From the NCBI GenBank assembly GCA_037833965.1, contig AP031353.1:22570501-22634500 (forward strand): a DNA stretch of 64,000 nucleotides. The letters run 5' to 3'. The notes beneath the pieces are model-generated. The model was not told where the DNA came from and did not search any database. It was given only the letters and a program-made list of their open reading frames with translations. Shown piece after piece: positions 38,204 through 49,449 of this stretch. How positions within the stretch are numbered: the first letter of the stretch is position 1; each line of letters opens with the position of its first letter. A program made the position numbers and the translations under genes. The stretch comes from Marchantia polymorpha subsp. ruderalis. Its lineage: Eukaryota; Streptophyta; Marchantiopsida; Marchantiales; Marchantiaceae.

Positions 38204-38445
38204 AGTTGCAGTTGTATCACCATTCCGCAATGAAGCGTTTCTTGCTCTCAAATCCTGAAAACAAACATTGGAACGAAGCCCAGGAGAAGCGATGTAAATC
38301 CGAGGCTGATGCTGAAATCATAGCAGTTGCAGTTGTATCACCATTCCGCAATGAAGCGTCTCTTGCTCTCAAATCCTGAAAACAAACAATGGATCGAAGC
38401 TCAGGAGAAGCGACGTAAATCCGAGGCTGATGCTGAAACCATAGC
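38204..38445 (+). repeat. 121-bp tandem duplication inside the transposase gene
   Basis: CAGTTGCAGTTGTATCACC starts at 38204 and again at 38325, and the two copies stay nearly identical through the GAGGCTGATGCTGAAA(T/C)CATAGCA stretch. Because 121 is not a multiple of three, the duplication shifts the reading frame: copy 1 is read in the first frame and copy 2 in the next. Confidence 0.93.
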
Positions 38446-39357
38446 AAAGCTGGTTCGGCGCGAAATGTACCCGGGCCTTTATCGTGAAACTATTGAATCA
38501 TCAGTGGCAAGTTCCAGTTCTGAAGTTCCGAAGGAGATCATGATCGAAGCACGTCAGCGGCAACTTCACCGTTCCTAAATGCAACAGCTCCTGAAAAAAG
38601 TGAAAACTGTCAGTGCTGCTGAAGGAAAGCAGAGTTGTACAGTGTATCGTACCAGGACTTGGAAGCAGAAAGCGAAAGCAATATTCTTCTACCTGCATCC
38701 GTCATTGGGAAACCTGGATCTTGAGCTGACTTGCTCATTGTTCTCGATCAACTTGCACACCTTTCAGAACTGGATCAATCAAAAACAATATTATGGGAAA
38801 TGGGTAACCTACGTCGAGAATTTAAAAGTCGTTGATGTCTTGCTCTCCATACCTGCTAAGTACAGAGTGAACTATGCGGGTGTGGACACCTCTTCCAAGG
38901 TGAATATTGATTCTAAATTTTGCAATTCTGGTTCAAAGCAACTTTTTGTATCTGCCGCATCGTCTAGCAGTTACCAAGGTGCTCGAAAGGCTGCCTCAAA
39001 ATCTGATCACGTCACCTATATTCGAAACGACATGAAGACTGTCGGCTCGGAAAGAAAGGTGAAGTACCCTGAGCAAGAAACATCCGTCATCGAAGCTGTC
39101 GTTTGTGCCTGGGAAACAAGGAAACCTGTGAGCAAATCTTCTGTCTATGATTTCCTGCTTTCTAATTTTGCACACAAAAATGAAGCTGATCAAACGGAAT
39201 TCGAGAAGAAGATGGATCTTCACTCGGGCCATGTTACTCCAGCATTGTCTCAGTGGCTGTCGAGAGTTCTCGAACGGCATCGATTCTCTATTCGTGTGGA
39301 GTCCATTTCCCAGACTGTCCCTAAGGATTGGTTGCAGATCTGTTTGAAGTCAGCTGC

Positions 39358-39362
39358 ATTGA
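39358..39362. other. Left 5-bp target-site duplication (ATTGA)
   Basis: ATTGA directly precedes the TGTGAGC start of the nested element and is repeated after its end at 41465-41469. Confidence 0.88.
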
Positions 39363-41464
39363 TGTGAGCCAAACCTTCCCACCCTTCAGCGTTTGTAATC
39401 CAGGTGGGGGTTCGAGCTCCCATAATCTTACTTCTTTGATCTCAAGCCATGTGCTCTAAGTGTATTCAAGACAACAAGATCATAAACACTTGCTCTTCCA
39501 CATACAAATTGTCCAGAACTGAAATTAACTTGCTGTCTGCTATTTTCACAAGAGCAGCAGACAAGCTCTTCGTAACATAAAGATCTAACCCAACTCTGGG
39601 TGATTTTTTCAATACTACAACCGTTGTGGGCATATCCTAGAATGAGTGCCACATCTCGGACACATTGCCTCGGACTAAGTCAAGTGACACAACCGTAGCA
39701 CAAGGTGAGACCCTTCCTAACAGCAATCTTCACACCCAAGGAATAGGATTCTGCTCTCAACACTTTGCTCGATTCTTCCTCTTAGTGATCGACTCACTCT
39801 CAGCCCAGCGACCCTCTTGGCCTTCACACACACTCTCCCGCTCAACCCTCCGGCGGCACTCTCAACGACTCCACGCTTTCAACACCCTCGCTCTCAGGGA
39901 TTTCCCCCTCCTCTAAGATTCCACCCACAATGTCGAGTATCAGATTTCAGTCTCAAACCCTCAGTTCCCACCTTCGATTTCAGTTCCACTTCCAATTCCT
40001 ACTCAGATTTCGGTGTCAATTTCTCAGCTTCCACCTTCAAATCCCACCAAATTTCTCTCTCAGATTTAACACTCACTTTTCAGTTTCAAATTCAGATCCC
40101 GACTGTCAGATTTCAATCTCAGATTTCACTTCGATTTCAACTCTCACTCTCAGAACCTCCACTTTGACTTGAGCTCCCACTCACAGATTCAACACCTCGA
40201 TCTCAGATCCCGATTCAATTTCACTCTCAGATACGACTCTCCACCCTCGAGAGTTTGCTCCCTCCTCCTTTGAAATCTCTACACTCCCTCCTAATTCTCA
40301 CGACTTCCCCGCAAAAATCACTCACATACACACTCTATCCCTGCCACCGATCCCACCAGCGTCCACACACACCAGTATCCTTCAAGATCTCTCTCCCAAG
40401 GCCGAATTTCCTCTCCAAAAGTCCAGGGCTGAGACACCCACAGGCCGCGTGAATGCCGTTCCCGCAATGATGAGTAACGGTCTGCTTCCCATATGCGACT
40501 TCATGCCCCGCCGTCCTGCTTCCCACGCTTGACTTCACGCCGCCGCCGCTGCCACACTTGTACATTCCACATTCATGACCACGTCAACTTCCGCCGTCCG
40601 AAATCTTCTTCCGCGCACCGCCGAAGGCATCCCATCGCCGAAGACACTCTTCTGCACCTTTGCCTATCTATAATAATCACTTCCGACACTCATAACTCAC
40701 TGATCCCTAATCCGTTTGAAACGTTTCTGGGCTCGTTCAAACAAGCGTGTTGAGCTCTTTCAAACGAGCCCCTAACTAAGTTAAACCGTTAAGAATTGAA
40801 AAAGTTATCACGGTTTTACCCTTCTGCCGAAGTGCTACCGCCGAAGGCTTTGCCCCGAAGGCCCGCCGAAGGCTTGCTACCTAACCCTTTCAGCCACTTT
40901 AGACATTCATAACTCATTGAGCCCTAATACGTTTGAAACGTTCTTGGGCTCGTTGGACCGAGTGTGTCGAGCTCTTTCCAACGAGCCCCTAACTAAGTCA
41001 AACCGTTAAGATTTGAAAAAGTTATCACGGTTTTACTCTTCCGCCGAAGGCCCTTCCCCCGAAGGCGTGTTAACGCCGAAGGCGTCCATCGCCGAAGGCC
41101 TCCATATAAGTAACTTCCGACACTTCTAACTCAGTGATGACTTATCCGTTTCGAGAGTTCTTGTTTTTGTTGGAACGAGCGTCGCGAGCTCTTTCCAACA
41201 AGACCCTAACTAAGTCAAGACGTCACACATTGAAAACGTTATGAGTGTTTCACTGTTTCGCCGAAGGCCTTTCCCCGAAGGGACTTCACCGAAGACCTTG
41301 CCACGAAGGCCTCCTTCCGCACCTTTTACTACTAGCCATTACACCAACTCCTAATCTTGCCAAAACTTTCAAAAAACTCCAAGCATAATTTTGCAAGAGC
41401 TTAAATCCAAAATTTTAACTCTCATCAAGTTAAAAAGACATGTGAACGCATTTTTGTGCTCACA
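39363..41464 (+). mobile_element. Nested 2102-bp TG...CA element, probably a solo LTR
   Basis: The insertion starts TGTGAGC and ends GCTCACA, a perfect 7-bp inverted pair with the TG...CA ends of an LTR. It is flanked by the 5-bp duplication ATTGA typical of LTR retrotransposon integration. Deleting it with one ATTGA copy restores the transposase frame exactly (AAL-ICETMRYAG), which proves an insertion rather than an intron. Inside there is no reverse transcriptase, no PBS or polypurine tract, and no second copy of the ends, so a solo LTR left by recombination is the simplest reading; a non-autonomous element is the alternative. The first part (39.8-40.35 kb) is CT-rich low-complexity DNA whose open frames are not convincing proteins. 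The second part holds three ~212-bp repeats rich in GCCGAAGG. Orientation is arbitrary. Confidence 0.85.
40680..41330. repeat. Three imperfect ~212-bp tandem repeats with GCCGAAGGC clusters
   Basis: Copies begin near 40680, 40897 and 41110. Each contains ACACT/ACATTCATAACTCA-type sequence, then a CCGTTTGAAACGTT-like stretch, then a (T/G)GGCTCGTT...GAGCTCTTTC(A/C)AACGAG block. After that come CCTAACTAAGT(T/C)AA, GAAAAAGTTATCACGG, and a cluster of CCGAAGGC-type words. The third copy is the most diverged. They lie entirely within the nested TG...CA element. Confidence 0.85.
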
Positions 41465-41469
41465 ATTGA
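41465..41469. other. Right 5-bp target-site duplication (ATTGA)
   Basis: Repeats the ATTGA found at 39358-39362 immediately outside the nested element. Confidence 0.88.
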
Positions 41470-42386
41470 TTTGCGAGACAATGCGTTATGCTGGAGTGAC
41501 TCATCTGATTAATGCAGACGAAATGTTCTTTCAGTACTATCCAAAGGAAACCCATTTGATCGCCTCGACGAATGCGAAGAGAGTTGGTTCCAACCGTGCC
41601 GAAGATGGCAAGGAAGAGTGCACGGTGGTAGTTGCATGTGAGATGTTTTAGTCTACACTTCTAGCTCCATTCATTGTCATGACTGAACAACTTGACGGTA
41701 CCCTTTCTCGCCGTTTCTCGAGCTGGGATGGGAGCAGCAAGGTCACGTTTCATCCTAAGCATTGGATGGACAAGCCTGGTTGTTGCAAGTTCTTGGACTG
41801 GTTGAGTTCGTGCTTTCCTGGGGAAAAGATTGGCTTGATATGGGACGCTGCCACCAGTCACCTTTCGGAGGACGTCAAGGAGAAGGTAGCCGAGTTGAAC
41901 ATTACCCTGGGAGACATTCCAGCGGGATGCACCAGTTTAATTCAGATTTGCGATTTGATTGCGAACAAACCTATCAAACAAGCGTTCAAGAAACGATATG
42001 TGGCCTGGAAGATGCGTTCAGATCCCCCAGGCGGGAAGTACAAAGTCGACCGCAGAGATATCATTACCTGGCTTGAAGAGTCAATGAAGGAGATGAATTC
42101 ACGCATGGCACCGCAGTCCCAGATTGCCCAGGCATTTAACACATATGGACAGGACTTCCGATCGTCTGAGCAGTCCAAATTTGCTGAATATTTGGCAAAA
42201 CATGAAGAGAATGGAGTCTATCGCGCCCTACTCGGCAACCAACGAAGCTTTGACTTGGAATAAAGCGTTTGCGACTTGTTTTGATTTTGAAAATTGTGCC
42301 TCAAATCTTAACAAAATAATCACAATTTTTGCTCGAAAAATGCCACTTTTAACATTAAGAATATCACTTTTTGAGTTTGGCGAAAA

Positions 42387-42408
42387 TCATTCTTTTTGTT
42401 AAGTATAG
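42387..42408 (-). repeat. Right terminal inverted repeat of the pogo-type element
   Basis: The reverse complement matches 37842-37863 at 19 of 22 positions. It is followed by the TA target duplication at 42409-42410. Confidence 0.9.
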
Positions 42409-42410
42409 TA

Positions 42411-45400
42411 GATTGGTTGATACTTAAGCTATCAAACATAAGTTGAATCTTTTGATTTGATTTAGTCATAATTATGTTTTCCAAATCTTCTTAAATATTT
42501 AATGTTAAACGTAGATCTTGAAATTTCAAAATTTAAATTTTTTTTTGAATTTTAATTTATGTTAAAAATTCAGAGCTGATTCAAAATGTAAAAAATATCT
42601 AAATGATTAATCTTTATATTAAAAAATTGTGTTGTTCAAATGAAATCTATATGAAAATTTTATAAATAGAATTATTATGTTCTTTGTATATCTGATATAT
42701 TTCATGCTTAATATATTAATAAAATAAAAAAAAGATTAATAATAGGCATGTAATTAATTAATTAGGTAAATACAATCGTTTTTATTTTGTAATATTATGT
42801 TATTTAAATTTATTTTTTTCAAGAGAAATTTAGAGTTTATTTCTAAAATTTAAAAAAAATTAGTAAATGGTTATGATGGATGCTATTAATTATAAAACTT
42901 CCAGATGTATATTTTTCTATTTTTTAAAAATACAATATTTAGTAAATAATTTGTACTAAATTATGTATTGTGTGCTGTATTGGCCACACATGTATATAAA
43001 AACGAATAGTTAAACGTGAGATTCAATCTCCTCAAGGGATGTGTACTTACAAAGCTCTTTCACTTCTTCGAATCGAGTGGTAATGGGTTCCCATGGAATT
43101 TCTATCACTCAAAATAAAGCGAAAAGCTTGGTCAATTCTGTTTTAAATGTTCCCTGGCTTGTTGTCTATTTCTAGGTCACGAGCTTTAAAACACAAGAAC
43201 CATCATGATTTTTTCAGTGCCCCACTTGAGTGAGAGCCAAGGTGAGATTCTTGCTGTAGGCCAAACGCTGACAGCGTGAAGGAGCTGAGACTCGACGAGG
43301 TTTTGATACGATGCTTATGTTGCTGTAGCTGGGGGCAATTAGCACGTGAGCGGACTTTGCGAAAAGAGAGACAGGTACGCATGATTTCTATCGCCAAGTC
43401 TAGGCGAGACTGCGGACTTCTGGATCAAGCTCGCGCTGATCAGGATCAGTCAGCATTCGTCCTAAATTAGAACATCAATAGTTCATCTTCACTTTGCCAC
43501 GTTTCCTCGGCGAGGAATTATCCAGTCTGAGCTTTTGCAGTACGCAGACTAAGTTGTGGAAAATTTTGTCTGCGATGATTCCAGTTGAGGTTTCACCTTT
43601 CGATCACCAATCAAAGTCGGCGACCTGGTCCACTCCAAGACATCGAATCTTCAGCAGCAAATTGATTGCTGTAATATAGTCTTGAATCATCATGGATACC
43701 TTTCCCAGAACTTGAAATCTTCGAACAAACAATATATAAATTTCATACTATATTAAATCGAATCCTGCTAAGCCCTCCTGGAGTTGTGCTATGACGATTG
43801 AGTAAGAGTTTGGAAATCTTGTTGGTCGAAGACTAAGAGAATTTAGGTGTTCTTTGTGAAGGAGAGCCCACCATCATCGTGATCATAAGCGTTTCATCAG
43901 AGGCTTGGTCTCTGTCTGTCTGGTGCAGAGAGATAGACAACATAGAGCAATAGATACCCACCGAAGCTTGCTGTTACTCCATGACATGCTTCTAGTGCCT
44001 GTTTCGCCATCGCAGTATCATGACATCCACTCATGTTCAGAGAACAAGGTTGATCGTTCAAAATCTAGACAAGAATCATAATTCATCTGCGCAGAATCTC
44101 GCAAAGCAAGGGGACTCCGATGACAGGTCCTGTCCTCGACGACAACGCCAGAGCTGGTGGCCAAAATCGGATCAAGCCGGTAAGTGCAGTCCAGTGCAAT
44201 GCATACAATATTAGCCATGCAGTTCCATAATACTCCGGTTGTATATCGTCTTGTGCACCAGATTGTAGTTATCCTTAACGAGAGAAATAAGCCTTTGGTT
44301 GCTGTACTTAGACGTATTGCGCAGAAGGCTCAATGATTTTTTTAAGAGAACATTTTACTCAAGCATGAGGATATCTTCTCAATTAGATATTTGACCGGGC
44401 AGCAAAGATGTTTCAGTCAAGTCTGTCGTCAATTGTTGCTTGTAATGTGTTCGGAAAACAGATGGATACTGCTCGATCATCGAAAGATAACATCCCCTTC
44501 AAGCCAGCGAAGAATATTCCCGCTTGTAAGCTGATTGCACAATAGGATTAGATATCTCTTGCGAAGTCATATTTCTCTGAGTTTTACGCAGGCGTCTTGC
44601 AATCTGTCTATTTTAGACTACTACTGAGTAGGAGCGATTAGTACCAATTCAGACAGGGCCTGTGGATTTAGAAGCACCAATTGAATGGAAACATTCTCCC
44701 ATTTAAGCCATGGATGTCCACAAAGATCATACAATTCGCAGAACAGGAGCAGTGTAGAGGAAAAAATCATCATATGTCTTTCAACGCTTGCATATAGATA
44801 CTCTAACGTACTCTTGCCCTACTTCAGCTCGGGACAGGGATATAATGGAATATTCATCATCTAAAGGAATAGCTGGAGTTAAATTCGAAGACAAGAAGGG
44901 ATTGGGAGGTTGCAGAGTTCAGTGATTCTGGGTGCAGGACTTGTTACGTGTACACTCTATGTAATTTTGTTTCAACAATCAGCAGCAGATGTATCCCTCG
45001 AGAAGTTATGACAGAAAATTATCTTGGAGAGCAAGGCAGGCAGTATTTCTTCCGCTCGAAAGTCGCACCTCTCGATCAGATTCTGGGGAGGAATTGCAGA
45101 GGGTTCCTGCACCATCGTTTGATTCCTGTCTTGACGGTTGCATTGTGTATCCAATCATGATTTGTACAGTATCGAGCTTACTGATGTTCAGAAGTTTTTC
45201 TGCTTACCATGTGAAGCAGGACTATGAAGTTCAATAGAACTTCATTCCGGGTTTGCTCTATGTCAAAGGCGTGTACTCTCATTGTTGCACTATAAATTTC
45301 TTGGATAATCAATTCAGCCTTCATTTCACGCTTTAAAGGAGTTTTACAATTTTTTCAAGTGATTATCAGATCGGTGTGAGTGATGGTTATGGTCGTCGAC

Positions 45401-48371
45401 TCTACTTGAACAAAAACTTGAGCTAAAATCGATGTATCGATTCTCGATCGTACAAATTTATGAGTACTTGATGGGAGATGATCAGCTCCTTTGTTAGAAG
45501 TTTGAACAATAAGCATGCCGCTTGATTCTTCCTCATGAGCAGATTTTTTCATAAGCTGATTTCAGATGCGTGAGTTTTGGTCATATGATCGTCATGCAAT
45601 AGTCACGTCAAACACCATCGATCGTACGCGATACATTCTATCGATCAAAAGGCTTTTCACGCTTTTTTGCAGTTCTCGTAAAGATAACTTGTTGTTTCAT
45701 GTGTGATGCTGGTAATCGTTCCGAACTTGATCCTTTTGATCACTGCCTACAGTGATCAAATGGCGAATACGAAAAGGGTGAAAAGATCCGTATTGACTAA
45801 GATTCCAAGATTGATGAACGTGCTGTACACACTGTTTTCAGTATCGACGAATTCGACTCACATCTCTACGCGGAAAAGATTTGGAAGGTGCTAATTGCAC
45901 TCATGACGCCATTTAATCTTTATGGAAGTTTAATGGACACAAAATGCTAGATCGGTGTTGAGTTCCAAAGTCGGGGCTTCATCAAGGTTCATGCTCCAAG
46001 TTTCAGTTGGTAGACCAACTACGGTACAAATTGTTTTTTTTTATTTGACCTTTGAATCGAACTTTTTTTTTTAATGATTCTTCGAAGGAGGTATCAATAT
46101 TTTAGATGCTAATTCTTTCGAAGATTCAAGGTTGGAGGTTCTATGTCGAGGGCAGATCTCAAGATCCCCGCGTTCTTATACTCAAACTAATGCTAAATCA
46201 CTAGAGCTAAAAACTATCCAACTTTTTGATGTCCTTGTCTACCAATCTCGTCTCCACTGATTGTGGAATCAAGAAGTTTGATTGTCAAATTTCTTCACAT
46301 ACTTCCTATGGCAATCACAGCTCTTTCTGTCAGCCGAACAACAACGTCGTATAAACACTGGGCAGAGTCCACAACCTCCAGACTGGGGCCAAATATGGCA
46401 CTCGAAAAATCAAAGATGGCTGTGCTTATGATTAGAGGTCACATCCTCGGCATAGGATGCGACCTCTAATTCAATTCAGCAACCGGTAACTATTTCGAAA
46501 ACCCACTGGAATTGATTTCGCTGAAACGAATGATTTCAAATGGAAAGCTGTCATCTTTTACGGAACCAACAAAAGCACGGTGGGAATACATAGTAGAAAG
46601 AATATGTCTGTAAGTTGTAATTTCGTGTATGGAAGGGCTCTGGAAATTAGTGCTGACAAGTAGTACGAAAGAGATCAAAATAAAGCTTTGCGCATGCACT
46701 ATGACTAACGACACGACGTTACGAGAGGTAGAAGCAGTGCCGAACGTATGTACAAAATAGAAATATACGAAAGCTCTTCTTAAGTACAGCGATGACTGCT
46801 AACAACAATGACGATGGAATTTGTTACCAGGTGTCTTTGCGAAGGCATACAAGCAAACGGGATCACCTGGAATACTTCCGCTCAGTATTTCGCCAAAGTT
46901 TGTTCACCATGCATGCTACATCTGACAGATATCTATTATCGAATAGGAGAAGCGGGGTCAAAAAATGTGGTCTAAAGAATTAGGCCTCTGAGGCATGTAC
47001 AGTATGCGAATACCATCTGCTTGTTGGATGAACATGTGGGTCTCTCCTGAGTTCGTGTCAGAACTTTGGGCCAGGACCTGTGTCATAACAATGATGCCAC
47101 CAAGAACCAAAAATCTAAGCCCAGTCAGAATTGCTGAGCCAAGTCATTTCCAGCGACTGCTATCTGCTGGCCTTCTTATGCTCTTCGTTGATATATACCA
47201 TCAACATCAACGTTCATGAGCTTCGCCATTTGCGGAGCTCAGATGCGAAAGGTTTGTTGCTGGTTGACAAGGGTTGTAGATAGACATTGTGAGCTGATAA
47301 CGAATTAATAACCGACTTTCGGGTCTCGCAGATATTGACTTTGCCCCAGATGAGGCGCGGAAGCCATGGAGAACCTTGAGACAAGATTCTATAAATGGTG
47401 ACATGAATGTGAATATATGAATTACCCTCTGAAACGAATGCTCAGCTACAGAGTATGTCTCACCAGATGGGTTGGACAATATACTGCAAGAGTGAGCTGA
47501 GTTATCTATCCCATATTCCGTGAAAACAAGATTATAACGTCGTTCTGCTCTTGGACTATTGAATAATTTACCTCTTTCGTCGCTGATCTCCTCCGCAGGA
47601 CAAGGTTTGAGAAATTGATCCACCCGCTGGGCGAGTTAAGCTGAAGGAAGCATCCGGACGACCAGCGATCAAGCTTGGTCAAGCTATGGCCTCTCTTTCA
47701 ATCCATAGTGGATTTTACTGTTCTGCTTGATGTTACTATGTGTATATCTATAGTGATGACGTATGTTGGGGAACAAAATCTGCGCAACTTGAACGCTGAT
47801 TCAATTGTTTTATGACAAGCAAGATAAAGCCTGTGCGAAATCTCTTTAATAATGTGCTCCGCCCTTGTGAGTCCAAAGGAAGGCATCTGGAAGGAGCTAT
47901 GTCTCTCTGTGTCTGCCTAAGGGCAACCCACAAATTGATGAATAGACGATGCAGTGAGATCTCAATGAGGACCTTACCGATATCTCAAGGCTATAAATTA
48001 GAGATGTCAATACGATTCAATCAACTCGGTCTGGCAGAGATATCTTTCAGCAATAACATCTCAGACTCTGGTCAGTGTTCTTTCTCGTATCTCTTGGGAC
48101 TGGTTTGCCTCAATATCGTAAAAACTGGCGAATTCAAGTTTAGCACTAGGTTCTTCTTCCTATCTGCAATATTCGGAGAAATCGTCCACAGTGAAATTGC
48201 CACCAAGAGCCTCTTTCTTTTCCTACAGGTCTTCGTGTACGTTTGTAATTTGTGAGAATGGCCGAGCACTTGACAGACAGCAGATGCCTCCGGCTCTTTA
48301 TCAGGGAACTGAGCTGCGAATGACGTGCACAGGAAAACTCACTGCTTGACTCATTATGCTTGCTCATGCAG
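42411..48371. other. Intergenic region, no gene assigned
   Basis: 42.4-43.0 kb is AT-rich; the rest is of mixed composition. Open frames reach 138-147 codons (47207-47623 minus; 47812-48255 plus) but contain no motif I recognise and no conserved splice arrangement. The last kilobase probably includes the first exon and promoter of the thaumatin-like sequence at 48372, which I could not locate. Confidence 0.4.
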
Positions 48372-48655
48372 GTTGTGTAATCACGATCAGTAACAACTGC
48401 AACTACATGGTGACAGCATGTTCTCAAAGCGGGCAACAGAACATTGATCAGTACGATCTGAGTGCCGGAACTTCACAAGTTATCGATCTGGGCACGGCAT
48501 GTAGCTGGCCATCTGCTGTTGTGTATGCTTCCGTGACGAGACAATGTGCAGTCACAGGGACTCCTTACGCGGCTACGGATAGAAACTTAGCCAACTTAGC
48601 TGATCTCACAATTCCTGGCTCTGGCAATCAAGACTTCTACGACTTGAGTAACGCT
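48372..48655 (+). pseudogene. Thaumatin-like protein, N-terminal exon (partial gene)
   Basis: This exon-like segment is bounded by CATGCAG/GT on the left and GCT/GTGAGT on the right. It encodes about 95 residues resembling the start of thaumatin/osmotin-like (PR-5) proteins: VITISNNCNYMVTAC at the beginning, and NLADLTIPGSGNQDFYDLSNA at the end, comparable to the family's TLAEF...QDFYDIS signature. PR-5 proteins are secreted defence proteins with a beta-sandwich fold. No matching downstream exon is found on this strand; instead a thaumatin-like C-terminus lies 500-750 bases further on, on the opposite strand. No signal-peptide exon was found upstream. It may be the 5' part of a gene broken by inversion, or an intact gene with exons I missed. 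Confidence 0.55.
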
Positions 48656-49183
48656 GTGAGTATTTCTTTCCTCTGCGAATTGCTAGACGATGGTGTTGAA
48701 TTTGAGGTCAAAGTTTCTATTTCTCCTCGATTTTCTGAGTGATATCGGAGACAATAATAGTGCATCGAAATTTGCATCTGTTGTAAGCTTTGACGGCAGA
48801 CATGTCTTGTTCTCATCGTTGCGGATGATTTGTTTAATTTTGTTTGGGATGCGGATATGAGCCAGATAGTCGGATATACGTAGAGCAGATTTCTGTGCTG
48901 CAATCTCAGATACTGCTGTTGGTCATCAACTACTGTCATTCACCATCACTCAGTTAAATGCAAGGCTCAAAACCACAAGAACATATAACAAGTCGATCAT
49001 TACTGATCATAATAATTGTTGGTCCCTCGAACCCCACGCAGAATGCTTACATCATTCCGATGTCTATCATCGCCCACGGATTGTACCTCTACAACCTTTT
49101 CCATCAACGATATTAAATAATGTCTTATATTTTGATCTATCATCCAGTGTTTAGAATAGTCTAAATTCCAGAATTTAAACGAT

Positions 49184-49400
49184 TCTACACACTGGAAGAT
49201 ACATCAAGAAATAAAATTTCATAATCGGAGCGAGTGGGACACATGGACCTAGAGGTGCCATCATCGAAGTTGTAGCTGTAAGCTTGAAGGCATCCTGCTT
49301 TGAACTGCATCGTGCCAGCTGTAGGTCCCAGGCTGGCAGTTCCATCGGTGTTGACGCAAGAAAGGGCAACAGTGGCTAGTGTTTGTAGAACATTGTTGGG
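49184..49400 (-). pseudogene. Thaumatin-like protein, C-terminal exon, opposite strand
   Basis: On the minus strand, from about 49400 to the stop at 49185-49187, the frame reads SCVNTDGTASLGP, then AGTMQFKAGCLQAYSYNFDDGT, then CPTRSDYEILFLD. This matches the end of thaumatin-like proteins, where C-P-x-AYSYxxDD precedes the last strand xDYxIxF. It lacks the N-terminal half on this strand. A likely acceptor (CAAACACTAG) lies near 49382. Together with the plus-strand N-terminal exon at 48372-48655 it would make roughly one short thaumatin-like protein, which suggests an inverted segment. Confidence 0.55.
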
Positions 49401-49449
49401 GTGACAGAAAGAACTTTCATTCAAACGGGACGGTCTATGGGTCAATAAC

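Larger units (their letters stand above)
38173..42263 (+). pseudogene. Pogo/Tigger-like transposase gene, DD36D, broken
   Basis: The gene encoded a cut-and-paste transposase with an N-terminal DNA-binding half and a C-terminal DDE nuclease. The N-terminal half is read at 38173-38323 (frame 1), then in the second copy of a tandem duplication at 38327-38578 (frame 2: NPENKQWIEAQEKRRKSEADAE), ending at a TAA at 38576-38578. It then continues in the same frame from 38579 to 39362 (HTH-type region; SVYDFLLSNFAHK; SISQTVPKDWLQICLKSAAL). After the nested insertion it resumes at 41470 in frame (CETMRYAGVTHLINADE). The catalytic Asp codons are 41517-41519 (NADE), 41844-41846 (IWDAA) and 41952-41954 (CDLIAN), spaced 109 and 36 residues apart. 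A TAG at 41649-41651 interrupts CEMF and STLLAPFIV; the frame then runs to the stop at 42263. The coding parts remain well preserved, which suggests fairly recent inactivation. Confidence 0.88.
37842..42408 (+). mobile_element. Complete pogo-type (Tc1/mariner superfamily) DNA transposon, inactive
   Basis: The element is bounded by 22-bp terminal inverted repeats at 37842-37863 and 42387-42408, flanked by the TA dinucleotide (37840-37841 and 42409-42410) that Tc1/mariner/pogo elements duplicate. The inner 18 bases (ACTTAACAAAAAGAATGA and its exact complement) match perfectly. The outer four agree at the terminal base and differ by transitions at the next three. Between the repeats lies one plus-strand transposase gene of the pogo/Tigger type, split by a nested 2102-bp insertion. 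Without that insertion the element would be 2460 bp with one copy of the 5-bp duplication. The transposase gene is disrupted by a 121-bp tandem duplication and by stops, so the element cannot mobilise itself. Confidence 0.9.

Noticed and set aside
39395..39425. GGGTTCGAGCTCCC resembling a tRNA T-arm or SINE box B
   Set aside because: No anticodon arm, D-arm or acceptor stem can be built around it, and the T-stem closing pair is wrong.
39817..40565. Several open frames of 65-116 codons rich in Ser, Leu, Phe and Gln
   Set aside because: They arise from CT-rich low-complexity DNA (CTCAGATTTC-like words) within the nested TG...CA element and stay open in more than one frame. No domain.
39363..41464. 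Interpretation of the gap in the transposase as a spliceosomal intron (GTGAGC donor)
   Set aside because: A GT...AG reading using GATGTGAGC and TTTGCGAG does not restore the frame, whereas removal of the TG...CA element with one ATTGA copy does so exactly.
47207..47623. A 138-codon minus-strand frame
   Set aside because: No recognisable domain and no supporting neighbours or splice signals. Could be part of an unknown gene, but there is no evidence.
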